Assembly (NCBI GenBank): GCA_023634235.1
Contig: JAMKCF010000011.1
Span: forward strand, 7,855,218-7,919,217
Source of the DNA: Pisaster brevispinus
Lineage: Eukaryota > Echinodermata > Asteroidea > Forcipulatida > Asteriidae
Direction of reading: 5' to 3'
DNA: 64,000 nt
Within the stretch, counting starts at the first letter, position 1; each line of letters begins with the position of its first letter. Shown here in pieces: positions 36,542-49,433 of the stretch. Under the pieces are notes generated by a model. The model was given only the letters and a program-made list of their open reading frames with translations. It made no database searches and had not been told where the DNA came from. The translations under genes and the position numbers were made by a program.

Positions 36542-36757
36542 GAGCTTGTCACATAGGGAATTTTTCAGGCAACTTGGAGGCAATCAACTGCATAAATTGT
36601 AAAATGAGCACTTCCTAGCACAAGAGAAATACCGGTACCTTTTTTCGTAAGTGAAGACAGAGTCGTCTCAAAGACAATTATGTGATGGTTAATTTATGAA
36701 TATTTGTCTTTCTTGAAGTTTTCCTAGATTTGGTTGCCTGCAAATTGACATGGCCCC
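36542..36757. mobile_element. Inverted-repeat element (TTGTCACATAGGG ends)
   Basis: GCTTGTCACATAGGGAATTT with CAGGCAAC at the left opposes GGTTGCCTGCAAATTGACAT at the right, partially complementary. A half copy lies near 24086. Confidence 0.5.
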
Positions 36758-38886
36758 TTTTTAAAAGTAAAAAAATGTTTGGTTGGAAACTTCTTGAAAC
36801 AGACTGCAAAGTGCATGGGACGTAGTCCGGTTAGCTTTAGCAACGAATTGAACTATGGTAGCGATGTAATATAGTTTGATACCGGAACCCTAAAACAAAT
36901 ATTCCCAATGTTTTTCAACGTATCAAACTGTCGTCTTACGGGTTTTTCGTTTGTTTGTTTCGAAAGTTAAGTTTTAAAAGCACGCATATATTTTGAAGCA
37001 ATAATAGATAATACTTGGATGCAGTATGTAACGTTTTTGTTGGGATTTTAATGTTACTGGTCGAGGGCTTTCTGGTCACGACGAGTCGTTGGCGCTGTCG
37101 CCTCTCCACCGAGATGGGTGATATACACAGATGATCCCACGGCGTACACCTAAATCCTGTCACGGTGCACGAACTCCCGGTGAATTTAGCTGGGTCGAAC
37201 ATGGTGAAAGCCACTCAGTTGTACCGTATGGACTACACAGCTGCCAACAGTCGTACTGTGACCGTTCTGTGACAATGTCTTGTTTACTTTCTATGACGGA
37301 TTGCGCATATTTTTCTAAACGTTTATTTGGTTTGCCAGTAAACCGTAAACCGCAGGGCACGTGCCATTGTGTGCACGCAGGTCTCATTTTGAGGGGGGTT
37401 ACCGTTTCATTACCAGGTACTCCTACTGGGTACATAGGCGACAGTTTAAAGTTAACTGTTTTAACTTCATTTAAAAAGTAGGTTTACGAGACAAGAGTAA
37501 CATTTATATCCAATTCCTCGACTGATAACAAGGTGGTATGAGGTTTGTGTGTGGAGTGTGGAGGAGGGTATAGTGGGGGGGGGGGGGTGTCATCATCATT
37601 ATGGGATTTCCCCCCTTTTCGTGTATTGACATTTTGGCAAATGGTATTCTGCATGTTGTCTATAATTAATTTGATTAATTTCTAATTTCTGGTTGGTCCA
37701 GAGTTTTGATTGTGTTTGTAATACTTTTTTGTTTGTTTCTATTGTATGCATGTCATCATGGCATTGCCCCAGACTGGTATTCCGGCTAACCTTACCTAAT
37801 AAAATTGTTCAGCAATATTTTCTGCTGAACAGTTTGGTGACATTTTGGCTCTGGTATAATATTTTGCCGCTTTCTACCAATTTCTTAGCAACCCCAATGA
37901 AATAAAGATGAAGGGTTTTAGTTAATTGTCCGTAAAAAAAAAAGCGCGCGCACACACACGGTACTTTTTGGGGGGTTAAAATCATGGTAACTTCGTGGTT
38001 GTAGCCTTGAATTCTAACCTATAAATGTTTCTTTCGAGTGTAAGATCGTTGTCACTTACTGATATGAGTGCAGGCTTTCATAGAAAGTACACTTGAGAGC
38101 AAACATGATTTCCGACTTGAAACCAAGGCTATAAGCGCGTTCTGCCTCTTCAAGCGCTCGTAAATTGCTAGAACTAGCCTTTCGGTATTGAATTAAGAAG
38201 TCTGTACCCTGAAAGTACTTTAAAATGTCAAATTTAAATGCAAAACTTCTATATACAAAAACTTTCAGTTGTATCAATATTTGTGTTATAAATATAAGTT
38301 TGTTCGAAATATTCAGTAGTGTTTGAAACAAAAACCACCACAAAATCAGTTTGAATATTGTAAGTGTGGACAGAGCAAGTTTCCGTTGCTGTTGTCCCGT
38401 TTACGTAAAAGCAAAGTTACAAATCGGCAACTCCATTTGGAAAGATGATATGTGTCTTTGTCATTAAATCGGCTTAGGAATGTGTAGTCCCTTGATAAAT
38501 CGTCTGGGTCTACCGCTTTATCCGAAACGTAAATCAAAAAGTTGCGTTACGGATGACCGCGGGCCAATTGGGTCGAGTGTCGACCAATCAGCGCCCAGGG
38601 ATACTCCGACCTCAACCACTTGACTTCTTCACCACAAAATCTTTCCACGTTGTCATTGAGTCCGTGTGGACCACGTCGTGGCATGTAGTATCGCCACCTT
38701 GTTGATAAAAGGAAAACTCACAAGTCGAGTTGAGACAAAGGTTAAACATCAAGTGCCAATGGCAAATACCAACAAATCTTGGCGAAATAAACAAAAACAC
38801 GAAGTGGTTCAAACTTGAGCTCTATGTGACTTTGATGTGAAAGTATTTAAACCAAATGCGCAAAAGCAAACTGCATTGGGTGCCTT
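36758..38886. other. Intergenic, no gene recognised
   Basis: A G run lies at about 37567-37580 and a CG/CA run at about 37945-37960. Near 37760-37860 a degraded tail of the GGGCCCAAT palindrome family is visible (GACTGGTATTCC, TTCTGCTGAACAG). A CCAAT word (GACCAATCAGCGCC) lies near 38581. Confidence 0.3.
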
Positions 38887-39240
38887 TTCCAAACATCAAC
38901 TTGGGCTCTGGTTCCGACTTGGGCTCCGTCATCAATTATGAAGCAATGTAAATTTGACGCATTGTTTCCAACATCAACTGGAGCCCGGAGCTGGAGCCCT
39001 AGCCGAGGTTTGGATAAGGAAGCCGACAATGTTCTGATCATTGTTAGCACACAGACTTCCTGAGCCAGCGGCCTGGTGCTCGGTTGCTCTAGGGGCTTTT
39101 CCCAGTCATCAGCCTTGGCCCTGGCTCCGGTTCCGGGCTCCAATTGATGTTAGAAACGCCGTACAAAATGGGCACTGCTCCAAAATGTATGACGGATCCC
39201 AAGCCGGAGCTGGAGTCCTTAGGTCTACCATGGCAAAAGA
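38887..39240. repeat. Repeated GGCTCCGG blocks, TTTCGAAACCACGG family relatives
   Basis: CCAAACATCAACTTGGGCTC, TTCCAACATCAACTGGAGCC and GGGCTCCAATTGATGTTAG alternate orientation, and GAAGCAATGTAAATTTG and AAAATGGGCACTGCTCC occupy similar centres. It looks like two adjacent or inverted copies. The long frames here are shadows of it. Confidence 0.45.
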
Positions 39241-42200
39241 ACGAATGCAAACCACCTCTAGACAGCTTTTGTCAGTACACGTTTGCATAAAGGTGGACCT
39301 GTCGACTGCAACGACACAGAGACCAGTGGAAAACCATTGTCAGACAGACTTTTGCCGAAACAAGCAAGCAGTGAGCATGAAGAAGACCTTGTATCAATCC
39401 TTAAAAACGCCCCCACTAGTCTTTAATAACAGTCAGCTTGAAATAAAAGTTTGCGAATGGCACAAATTGACTTGCGAAATATCGACGCCTATAATGCTGT
39501 CCGGAAATGAGATCCAGTTTGCATCACCGACCACATAGAACTGTATAAACGATTCGAGGCACGCATTGGACCACATGCCATTTTTTGGCCTTCGCGTTGC
39601 ACGACTGTCCTCGGATTCACCCCCCCCCCCCCCCCACCCATCCCCTCCTACTCCTATACCACCACCCACACACCCACTACCCTTCAGACTAGGTCTAATT
39701 TTGGAAATTAATTTTGGAACATGAATCGCAGCAATACTTTCAATTACTTGAGTCTGTTAGTGTGTGACTGTTTATTTATATATAGGCCTATAACTTTGGA
39801 AGGTCGCTGCAACGAACCTCTCACATGGAAAGGCAGTTAACATTATTGGCATGATTGTATATGAAGGGTGCAGATTGCGTTTGAAGGATTATGTATGGGC
39901 TCGATCATTTCTCAATGTCAATTATGTTTGGGCTCGATCATTTCTCAATGTCAACATAATGTGACTTTGTAAGTTTATCAGCTCGGGGGCACCGACCAGA
40001 TGATAAAATTTCTCGGATGCCACGAGTAAAACTTTTCGATTATTTGAATTAGCCTTGGGGGGGGGGAACGGGGAACAAAAAGTCAACGAATAGGTAGGGA
40101 ACAAAAGTTCCACGTCAGCCAAACCTTAGGTTTCTCGAAGGATCCTATACTTCATGGCTATTTACTGTTTTTTATCACAATCTAGTTCTTAACATTTATA
40201 AAATAAATTTCGATGATTGATTTCACGTCTTTCCACTCATAAAGTCAGCTTTAAAAATGTGATTTTGAATTAACTAAATGTCTGTTACGGAAGACTTCCA
40301 TTGAAAGGAATATGATTTTGAATCAAATTTAACTGAATTGAACCTCGGAATAAAAGTACTTCATCCACTACCCCTGGGGTCACGGTGGAAGTACTCTTTC
40401 TGTAACCGCAATCTTCCCTGGAATTCAGCTGATCGATCATCAATTCATAAAGCATTGACGTATTCATGTGTGGGAATCACGGTCGTTTAAAAAGGAAAGT
40501 CATCTTTCCTTTTTCTTTTATTGAAAATGTTTATAAATCTAACAAGCTGAATTTGTGGACTATGTTCATACTATTTCGTTTTTGTATATGTTGTATGATT
40601 TGATATGTAATTGTTTTTATTTATTGGCAAAGTTCGTCGATTTTTTTTATTATTTTTATTTTGGTGATTGGTGTTTCTATCAACAGTTTTTTTCCCTCGT
40701 CTTATATTCACTTTCCATTTTTCAATAAACACGTCCGAACTTACCTGCGAAAATTTCATATTACTAAGGTGGTCAATGGTCAAATTTTTGAGAAATCAAC
40801 GAATACTATGAGTTTGTGTGTGTGTGTGTGTTGGGGACAATTCTTTAATACATTGGGACAATAATTGACTGTGCAAGTCTACGCAGCAATATTGTCTGAT
40901 ATAGCAGTTTTATGAAATTGGGCCTAGGTTAGAATATCCAACGACCATCTAGGGAAAGTTTCAGGTTGATAATGTTTGTAAAAGTCAATAACCGAGACGC
41001 CAGTGATTGTATGTGGGTTTTTTTTAAGGCAGTTTTAGAAAATGGCACCCTTTCCCTCTCGTGGTTGTATCAGAGTAAGTACTTATCAATCTTAATATCC
41101 TGCCTTGTCCATGCATTCTTATCTGCATACAGAGTAAGTATTTTCTAGAGACGTAATACAAATCGTCCACTGCCCGACACACCGCAGCGCGCTGCTTCCT
41201 AACGCCAGTCAATACAGTTGAAATGATCGACTTCCACTGTCATTGTTTACACAATTCGAAAGGTTCTTCCCTCAGAACCTCGACCCCCCCAATCCACCCC
41301 ATGGTACTAGCCAGCTGGAATTTGTCTTGGATGCCTTTAAGCACACCCTGTTTTAAATTTGGGCGCCATGTTTTATTCTTCGTTTGCATAGACCTTTTTG
41401 TGTGCATGGCATCATTTGAGTAGGGCGCCGTACAGAGGTCAACAGAGGGTCGCTCATAATATGCCCATCTTGTGCGCCGTGTGTACAGAGGTGTGCTTAA
41501 CATCATTTTTTACCTCTAAGATGGCGGCGGGATGACGTCAGTGCACAAGGTATATTGTCGAAATGGACGTTCTTTGGCCGCCCTCGAACCTTTATTTTCA
41601 ATGTGCTGCAAGTTTGTAATTTGGATCTCCGCTTCTTGTACCCCCTGTCGAAAAGTCGAAAACTATTAAAGAGAGAGAGTGAGAAATTATTAGGAAAGTG
41701 TAAACGGACAAGGGTGGGTGCACCACTATCGTATAATGTCTACCTAATTACTGTAATGGGAGATGCCATAAAACATCCTGCAAAGAAAGTTCGTTGACGT
41801 GTTGTTTTTCAGTGCATTAAATGTGAAATGTATGTTGACGCAGTCGTAGATTACGAGATACCATCCATTCCCTACACCGAATGGTAAACAAATTATAGGC
41901 GTAGTTTTACTCTTCGAAATGGAAGACCCACTTTTCTAAGTAAAAGACAGATGAACTTGCTGTCTTAATAATGGTGAAAACAAGAGATAAGTGTATTTTT
42001 CCGAATTGTCCAAGTTTCAGGTAGATGAGAGTGTTTCTCAACTTAACCATTGTGGAGAGTCAGTCTTATCAGTTAGGCATGCAGCCAAGGATGGGCGTGG
42101 AGTGATGTTGTTTTTGCATCTTCTGACATGCGATCTCTGCACTTGGCTCAGTTATTAGGAAGATGGATGGAGGTGTGCCGATGTTGTTAGTCTTTTGAAG

Positions 42201-42675
42201 ATAATTCATGTTGAAGGCTCGTCGGGTGTGGGTGGTCTTCCACGAAAAGAAACAGTAGAAAGAGGCCCAGAAGCCCTGTATTATGAAAGTTGTTGTTTTA
42301 TCTGCACACTGTCATTTTGAAGTTATAAAGCTGTGAGTGTGACGTAGTTCCACTTTAAGCCACGCCCATTTTGCACTGGCTCCAGGTTTACCAGAAGCCC
42401 ATAGGAAATGCATTGAGCAATGTTTTCTTTGAGAACTTATAACTATGCATAACATAGTTTTGGGACTTGCCTTCCACTTGTGTTTTGCAGAGTCTCAAGG
42501 TCTTGTCAGAACTATCTTCTTCTTTTTGTCGTAAGAAATGCCTGTTAAATAATGAAATGAGTGATTTTGGTAATTACGCAAAACATAATGTGTGGCAGCT
42601 TTAGAACTGAAAGTAGCCCAAAACATTGTGCATTATAGCGGATGCGCTGACGTATGACGTATTGACTTACCAACA
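39241..42675. other. Intergenic, no gene recognised
   Basis: A 16-base C run lies near 39620. A 35-bp direct duplication around GGGCTCGATCATTTCTCAAT occurs at about 39897 and 39930. A TG repeat lies near 40815. At 41518-41540, AAGATGGCGGC and TGACGTCA lie together (listed separately). No coding exon recognised. Confidence 0.35.
41518..41540 (+). promoter_or_regulatory. YY1-like and CRE-like sites
   Basis: AAGATGGCGGC (41518-41528) resembles the YY1 core found at many metazoan promoters. TGACGTCA (41533-41540) is a perfect CRE palindrome. The local GC rise is modest and no first exon follows clearly, so promoter function is speculative. Confidence 0.25.
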
Positions 42676-42856
42676 GGGCCCAATCTCATAGAGCCGGTTA
42701 AGCAGAAAACGTTGCTTAGCGATTTTCTGCTGAGCAAAAATAAGCAGGATACCAGTAACAGATTGTACATTTGACATGGTGTTTGGGTTGGTAACCTTAT
42801 TCTGGTAAGCTTAGTATTTGTTTTTGGTGCTCAGCTACTTTCTGTGCACTGGGCCC
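42676..42856. mobile_element. Palindromic MITE, GGGCCCAATTTCATAGAGC family, copy 4 (reverse)
   Basis: GGGCCCAATCTCATAGAGCC opens it and CTGTGCACTGGGCCC closes it. The inner GGATACCAGTAACA and GGTAACCTTATTCTGGTAAG blocks are the family blocks in reverse order. Confidence 0.8.
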
Positions 42857-44205
42857 TGCATAGAGAGGTTAATTTATAACTTTCAAAAACCACTGCTGAA
42901 GAAACACCCCCTACCTGTCTGAACATTCAACTTCATGCACACAATTTTGAATGATGGCATCCTGCACTATCATGATAAAAATTATCTAGTTGTGATTGCA
43001 TCTACAAAGTACACAGTTCTGTGAACGGATGCTGTACCACACACAACCTGTGCAGTTGAACGGTATGGAATGATTTATCAACTCACTGACACTTGTTACT
43101 GACAGTGTGAGTATAGACGGGTTTAACACTTGCTGAGTATAAGGTAGAATATAAGGAATCAAGAAGAAGAAAAACATAGCTGTTGCAAACTGCCCACCAA
43201 CAACCAAATTGACACAATGGTGTAACTGCAAATGAAAAAAATGTTAAAAACCTGCAGGGCATATACGTGTGTGGAAGACCCTCCACACGTATAATTAGCC
43301 ACTAATATACATGCATGTTCCCATATTATTCCACATATCTGATATACCAAGGTCAGAGCAAATCAAACGGGGAGCCTACGTGATTACGGCTACACTATAC
43401 AGTCATTTGTCCCATCACACCCACTGCACATCAACAAAAGAACAATCTCCACGCATGTGGTATTTAGCGCATAGCAAACCTTCCCAGGTGAAATAAAGGG
43501 TGTATAAACTTTCAAAACATGTCATAGTAATCTCTAGCTGGGGGGTGACGTGCAACCACGTTGAAGGTGAAACAAATCATGAATATTCATTTGTGTGTGG
43601 AGATTCTTCCACACAGTCGTGCCCCGGATGGTTTTTTAATGGCTTCACGTTTCAACCTTAGCAGAGTCTTTCTCAAAGGTATGGACGCACAGTACACTCA
43701 TAACAACATTTTACGCGGCATTTTCGCTGGTAACCTGCCTCTATCAGCAAATTTAGTTTTCGAGGTCTTATAAGAAGTTAATCCAAGTCTTCGTGGGATG
43801 TGCCTATAACACTTCTTTTCTCCATCGCTTTATCACACCATTTGTTGTCAGTTCTCCGATTGTATTGTTTACATTTTTGTTTTCACAGCTCATGGTCACC
43901 CTAAACAAACCGTCTCAACACGTTTGAGTTGCTTTTTTGTAATTTCCAATGTCACAGTTCGCTCTGATCCTTTATTTTACAAGACAGGAATGTTGACGGC
44001 ATGCCAGGGAATTGCGCAGCAGGCTTATATTTTTAATCTATCCGTAAGAGGCTTGTGTGTAATGCTGGGGGATGTCTCGTAAAAATTGTGACAAGTTGCA
44101 GTGCTGTAATGAATGATATATCGTCAACTTCAGGGAAGACGGATTTCTTCACGTTTTTGCGCCTTCATGTTCTTACACATCTCTTTGTTTATCTAGTGGT
44201 TTTAA
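42857..44205. other. Intergenic, no gene recognised
   Basis: A short perfect inverted repeat, TATACGTGTGTGGA / TCCACACGTATA, occurs near 43262-43293. Frames of 60-80 codons lack domains. Confidence 0.35.
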
Positions 44206-44500
44206 AAGTAGGGTCATAGATTGGTTCTTGTCAAGGTGATGCTATTATTTTTATGGGCAAAGTTATTTTTCAAAAACAAAATAAAAGTCACATGTGAAAG
44301 TTTCAGCTGAATACAGTGTCTATACTTGCCGAGAAAACAGCAAGCAACTGTCTTCGTATTTTCACAAGAACGTCGAATCCGTCCATGTTTTGCAAGGTGA
44401 CAGCAGGTACCAACCGCATCTCTGGCCGTAGCATTCGCGAACGGACACCAACCCTCAGAAATCTGAGAAACGATTCATGCATGGGTCGTTTCTCAGATTC
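44206..44500. repeat. Dispersed repeat, copy 2 of the 8.9-kb family
   Basis: AGTAGGGTCATAGATTGGTT, AAGTTTCAGCTGAATACAGT, CAACCGCATCTCTGGCCGTA and CACCAACCCTCAGAAATCTG match the 8899 copy in order. The end, CTGAGAAACGATTCATGCAT with GGGTCGTTTCTCAG, forms a hairpin. Confidence 0.65.
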
Positions 44501-47083
44501 AAATGTTTTGGGGTGAACAACTATCCAAACCATATTACTTCGAATGGAATCCTTTCTCAAAACAGTTTATATTTTCAACAGCTGCAGTACCATTCACCAA
44601 GTAAGTTTTTTATGGTCATTAATATTTGGAGTAGTTACCACTATTATTAGGCTGCCCTTAGCAACAGCTAGCCACAACAGCCAATAGACTGAGTTTCGCA
44701 AATATCGAAAATGAGAAAACAATTAAGTCGAATGAAAACACTATTTTTTGGTCTCCAATCAATCTTCTTTTTAAATTATATTAAAACAAAACTAGAAACT
44801 CTCATAGCAATTTTAAAATAAAATGTCAGTTTTTTATAGTTACAATACAAAAGTTTGTTAAATTTAACATTGAAACAAAATTAAAACGTGAGACGAGGAT
44901 ACTATTCGTTGACAACATAAATTCGTCGATGAATTAATAACATAAACCATGCGTTGTAAGTATGTTAGGAACATTTCTTCTTTTTTAAACCCCATTTGCA
45001 AATCATGCCCGAATTCTTCCAATCATCACATAGGTTTGATCACGTGAACGTCATGCGTCAGTCGGGCGAGCAAAATTCTTAATTATCAAGGTATTTTTAC
45101 CGTAAAAATGTAAGTAAACAAACCACCAAACAAACAAACAAACAAACACCCCAACAAGCGCCCCAACAAACCAATAGACAGCACACAACCAAAGTATGAT
45201 GTCTATTAACCTGGAGGAAATTTAAATGAAATCGAATGTCACACCTCTGCGTCCTTGTATATACGCCATTAAGCCATCAATTTTAGTTCTACGTCTTATC
45301 TGTATGGAATCCCAAACAGTAACCAAGCAACATTGGTTACCCACGTTTGAAATCCAGTCAGTATGTTGGGTGTGTGTTTACACGACCTGCTTTTGAATCG
45401 ACCGTTCAAAGTTTGACCTATATTTCAAATGTCTGAGTACGCCACGTGCTCAAATCCGCTTAGACTGATCCGTTGTGCTTTGTGTGCGTTCCAAGTAAGG
45501 CTTACGGCAGACCATACTGGGGTGGTGAAGAGGGCCAGTTCTGACGAACCATTTTGTAGGTTTGTAGTCCTCAATAATGGCACCAAAATCATGTCATGTT
45601 TTTACCCCCTTATGGATGTATTACTCACTGCATGAATCCAGCGTGTGTAACACACAGAAAATGACATGCATGCCCAAGACAAGAAGAGTTCGGCCGCCGG
45701 TCAGTAATTGTTGACAGTATCCCTTGAAGCTAAACCCAGATCTATCTAACCTTGTGACCATGGTTGTTTGAGGCTAAGTCTCTATTGTACTAACCAGAGG
45801 CAGAAATGTGGATGGTGGGATCGGGAACGTCATAGGGTTTGATTTGGGCTCCAGGCTTTTGTTAGCCAGGGAGCTGGGGGTTGAAGTTGCCAGGGGTGTA
45901 ACGTTCCCTTCACTTCACCTGGTGGATCTTGAGTGAAGGATTCTCTTACAGAAGATCCGAGCCCCGAGCAACCTCTTTCGACTTACTATCAAGGTGAATT
46001 GGTCTGACTACGTTTTGTCCGACTGAATCAATAATAAGTATTGTCAATTTACATGGGGAATCAGACAAAATGGTGGCAGTACGATAAAGGTGTATAATAT
46101 AACAATTTTAAATTCTAAAGTTGTGAAAGTTGCAACTGTGTGATGGACGATTTGTCATTTTCCATTTGAAATTTATTTTTTGAGAAATACACTTTATATA
46201 CTTTACGTGATTTAACTTTGTTGTAGTTTAGGAAAGCGCAATGTTTGATTGCATTGTAGACCCCATATTGCATTATTAGTTTTGTAAAAGAGGAACTTAT
46301 CGTTTTGAAGAAGTACTTCCAGTTGGTATAGCTGATTCGGTTAAAGACTTCGCCAAGATGGAGCGAAAAGTTCTAAAGTAGCATTTCCGGTTCACGAGAA
46401 AACACGGTGTTGGATGGTTTGTTATGTACCGTGTACAGAAGTGCCAAAATCAAATTGGGGGACTCGAAAAGTTGCGTGGCACTCGTAGAACCCCTTAGCT
46501 TTACATTTACACACAAACACACATCTTCATTTTGCCTAGCAAGACAATATTAAATAATATATGATTTACACATAAAACCCTCTCGAAAATGACTCAATCA
46601 GACGGGAATATTTCCACGGACGGTTGATACCAGTATAGCAACCATATAAAACTTTCAAACTAAACTTTAGTTAGTTGATTTATTTTTCTGCTAATTAAAA
46701 TAAACGTGTCCATGTCTGGAAGGAAATTAAGAGTTACCCTTATTTCTCAAGGGCGACATTGGTTCACTTAATTGAATTTGCATGTGCTCGGAAGTGAAAA
46801 TTACAAACGGTCGTATGTACTAATCATTCTGTAATTCCCCATAATGTGGATAATGAAGTCTATAAGATCTGATTGATTTATGCCGTTTCAGCCTATATCT
46901 TTAGTTTTACACTGTTGTAAACTCGGGCTTTACCTATGTGTGATAGTCATGACCTCTATAGACTTGTGGACAAGTCGTTAAATTTCTGTTTCGGTGATAG
47001 CGAAACTGCTCTCTCGCATATATCTCGCGAGACTGCCGCTCCGCTCGAGACTTATAGGTCAGGGGGTCTACATGGTGTGACGT
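44501..47083. other. Intergenic, no gene recognised
   Basis: CAAA microsatellite at about 45127-45150. The 85-codon frame that begins at 46936 runs into the SINE and is not a gene. Confidence 0.35.
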
Positions 47084-47520
47084 GTGTGACCGAGCCGTCA
47101 ATCGCACCGGGCTCTAGCTCGGGTGTTTCTGATCGGCAGGGTGTGGGTTCGAGTCCCGTTCGTGACACTTGTGTCCTTAAGCAAGACACTTAAACCATTA
47201 TTGCTTCGTCCTTCGGATTGGACGTAAAGCCGTAGGTCCAGTGTGCTGTGTAATGCACGTAAAAGAACCCAGTTACACTTATCGAAGAGAAAGGGTTTGC
47301 CCCAGTGTTTGTGGCAGTGGCTGCTGAATGCGCCGCAGCACCTTGTAACCCGTATATTATAAGGTGCTACATAAATCGGTCTCATAATTCATACAAACTT
47401 CAAAACCTGTCTTGAAAATTATTTCTCTGCTATGTAAATGAAGCGATTTGAGTACCTTATTGGTGGGTACTTGCTCTATAAGACTCCAATAACAATGTTA
47501 GTATTATTATATTGGGCTTT
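47084..47520 (+). mobile_element. tRNA-derived SINE with conserved core and LINE-like tail, copy 1
   Basis: B box GGTTCGAGTCC at about 47148, core TTGTGTCCTTAAGCAAGACA at about 47167, then CTTCGTCCTTCGGATTGGAC, ACGTAAAAGAACCCAGTTAC and ATGCGCCGCAGCACCTTGTA. The tail (GAGTACCTTATTGGTGGGTA, then ATTATTATA) resembles a LINE 3' end. The A box is degraded by a small duplication. Confidence 0.8.
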
Positions 47521-48362
47521 CTTTATATAGGCCTATACCCAATGATCACTCTTACCTTATGAACACGGGGTAGTCTGTGAGTGTTCTCTGTGAGCATGAA
47601 ACACAGACTATATCTCAGCATTTAAAGTGACTCAATGTTGACCCTCGGTCAATTCCAGTGACCTCCCAGGAAATCCCAACGCTCATATTCTCCCACACAC
47701 ACACATCTGATGAGACGACCCTTATCTTTCTGGACATTTCTGCTTTTGAAATCCATTCAATCATAACATATAAGATTGATCAACCTGCCAGCTGTGGTCA
47801 GTGTTTAAAGGTAGAGATTACATCATTCGCAGATATGAGTAATTTCAAGTTACTATACGAAATGAAAGTACATATTTATTCCCAAGTATCCAGTGAAATC
47901 GTTTCGTCGGGTGTTGTTTCATTTAAATGAACTGTAATATTGTATCATCTGAAGCGATGCCGTCCATCGTTTGAAAGTGTAAGCTTTTATACGATCATAG
48001 ACTGGCTCCTTGCTCCATGATACAATCATCTGTCTCACAGTTTGAACTCGTCACCATTTGCTCTCGTTTATCTCGGCAGTCACGGCCTGAAAGTAAACAG
48101 GTCGTTGGGACGTCATTTTATGTTGAATCCTACACCACCAACCCACATTTTCTCCCAAAATACAGCAATAACTAAGTTTGTAATTTCCCTTTAATTATTG
48201 CGATTAACAGGTGACCTTCACGAAGCTTAATATCTTGAAAGCATCGCTATGTCAAAAATCGTCCGACCATAGAGCAAGTAACTTGCTCCGTGTCCAAAAG
48301 CAAATCGCTGTGCAGGATTGTGTGATGTTTACGAAACCCAGGCATGGGTTTAACGGTCCGGT
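47521..48362. other. Intergenic, no gene recognised
   Basis: Frames at 47658-47930 and 48211-48417 have no domain or splice support. Confidence 0.3.
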
Positions 48363-48597
48363 ATACTCATTCTTAACCGGGTCAGATTTGACCGGATTCT
48401 GGGCACATGGGGCCTGACCCAATTCTGGCCGATTGACCCGGGTTAAAAAGAACAGAACTTTGACCAGGATTCTACGTCAGGTTGAAGTATTTCTGGGTCA
48501 TTTTGACACGAATTCTGGGTCTTAATGGCCCAGAAATGGGTCAGCCCCTACGGAACCTGAATCCAGGTCAAATCTGATCCGGGGGTTTTCAGAGTGT
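48363..48597. mobile_element. Palindromic MITE, AACCGGGTCAGATTTGACC family
   Basis: ACCGGGTCAGATTTGACCGG at the left opposes CCAGGTCAAATCTGATCCGG at the right. The interior repeats TTCTGGGTCAT/CCCAATTCTGGCC-type arms. No coding frame. Confidence 0.7.
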
Positions 48598-48948
48598 AAT
48601 CTTTTGTCTCATGCCGTTCAAAAAACCTGCATTGTGCTTATTGCAATATTCTTACTTAATCTGTTCAGTTTTCTATGAAAACAGTTCTTTTTTTTTGTAG
48701 ACTGCAAAGACTGGATTTTGGCAGTTTGAGTTTAAGTTCGATGGATTATTTGAAAACCACAATTTCTTTCTTTCGGTGGAACTGCTTAGACTGCTTCGCA
48801 CAACATTTCTCTCAGTAGACTACCACTTCACTTTATACTATGCACGATGAGTAGTAACCAGTACGTCATTGCTAGACCAAATAGTTTCGTGCTTAGCAAA
48901 TGTAGGTTGTTGTGCTGATTATATCATACAAGATAAAAATGTATAAAG

Positions 48949-49205
48949 TTGACCCATGCTTTTGAAATTTGCCCCTTGCCTTCGTGTGACTCGCAAGGGA
49001 GTGGGGAAACAGGCGAAGTCATTTCCTCCAACGGGGTTATACAACCCCTGAGTGCGCCGGAGGAATTCCTTTTTTGCCGGGGCGTGAAGTGCAATGATCC
49101 CGGTCTCGGTTCGCGCCACTTCACCGGCACTCTCGATCCATACCTTTCAACGATTGACTCAGTCGATCTGAAATCTTCAAATCTTAATCTAGGCAAGAGA
49201 TAACT
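48949..49205. other. GC-rich island with open frames on both strands
   Basis: In an AT-rich region, about 250 bp are open in one plus-strand frame (84 codons, containing SRHFTGTLDPYLSTIDSVDL) and in two overlapping minus-strand frames. The block starts and ends sharply. I half-recognise the translation as one that recurs in other genomes, but cannot name it. Alternatives are an RNA gene, an LTR-type element fragment or a conserved non-coding block. Confidence 0.4.
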
Positions 49206-49261
49206 CAATAAAAAACTGTGCTGAGCGGACCAAGCAGATTCTACATAGTCCTCCTGGTCCA

Positions 49262-49433
49262 GGACCCAATTTCATGGAGCTGCTTAAGCACAAAAATGCT
49301 TACCAGACTAAGGTTACCAGCAAAACTACCATGCCACGTGTACAATTTGTGACTGGTATCCTGCTCATTTCTGCTGAGCACCAAATTGTTAAGCTATACT
49401 TTCTGCTCAAGCAGCTCTATGAAATTGGACCCT
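49262..49433. mobile_element. Palindromic MITE, GGGCCCAATTTCATAGAGC family, copy 5
   Basis: GGACCCAATTTCATGGAGCT and CAGCTCTATGAAATTGGACC are near-perfect inverted ends. The interior GCTTACCAGACTAAGG and TGTGACTGGTATCC match the family. Confidence 0.85.

Noticed and set aside
39041..39538. 165-codon plus-strand frame
   Set aside because: Its first part is a repeat block of the GGCTCCGG family and the remainder has no motif, start context or splice support.
47706..47745. Hammerhead candidate around CTGATGAG
   Set aside because: No GAAA partner and no stem II follow.
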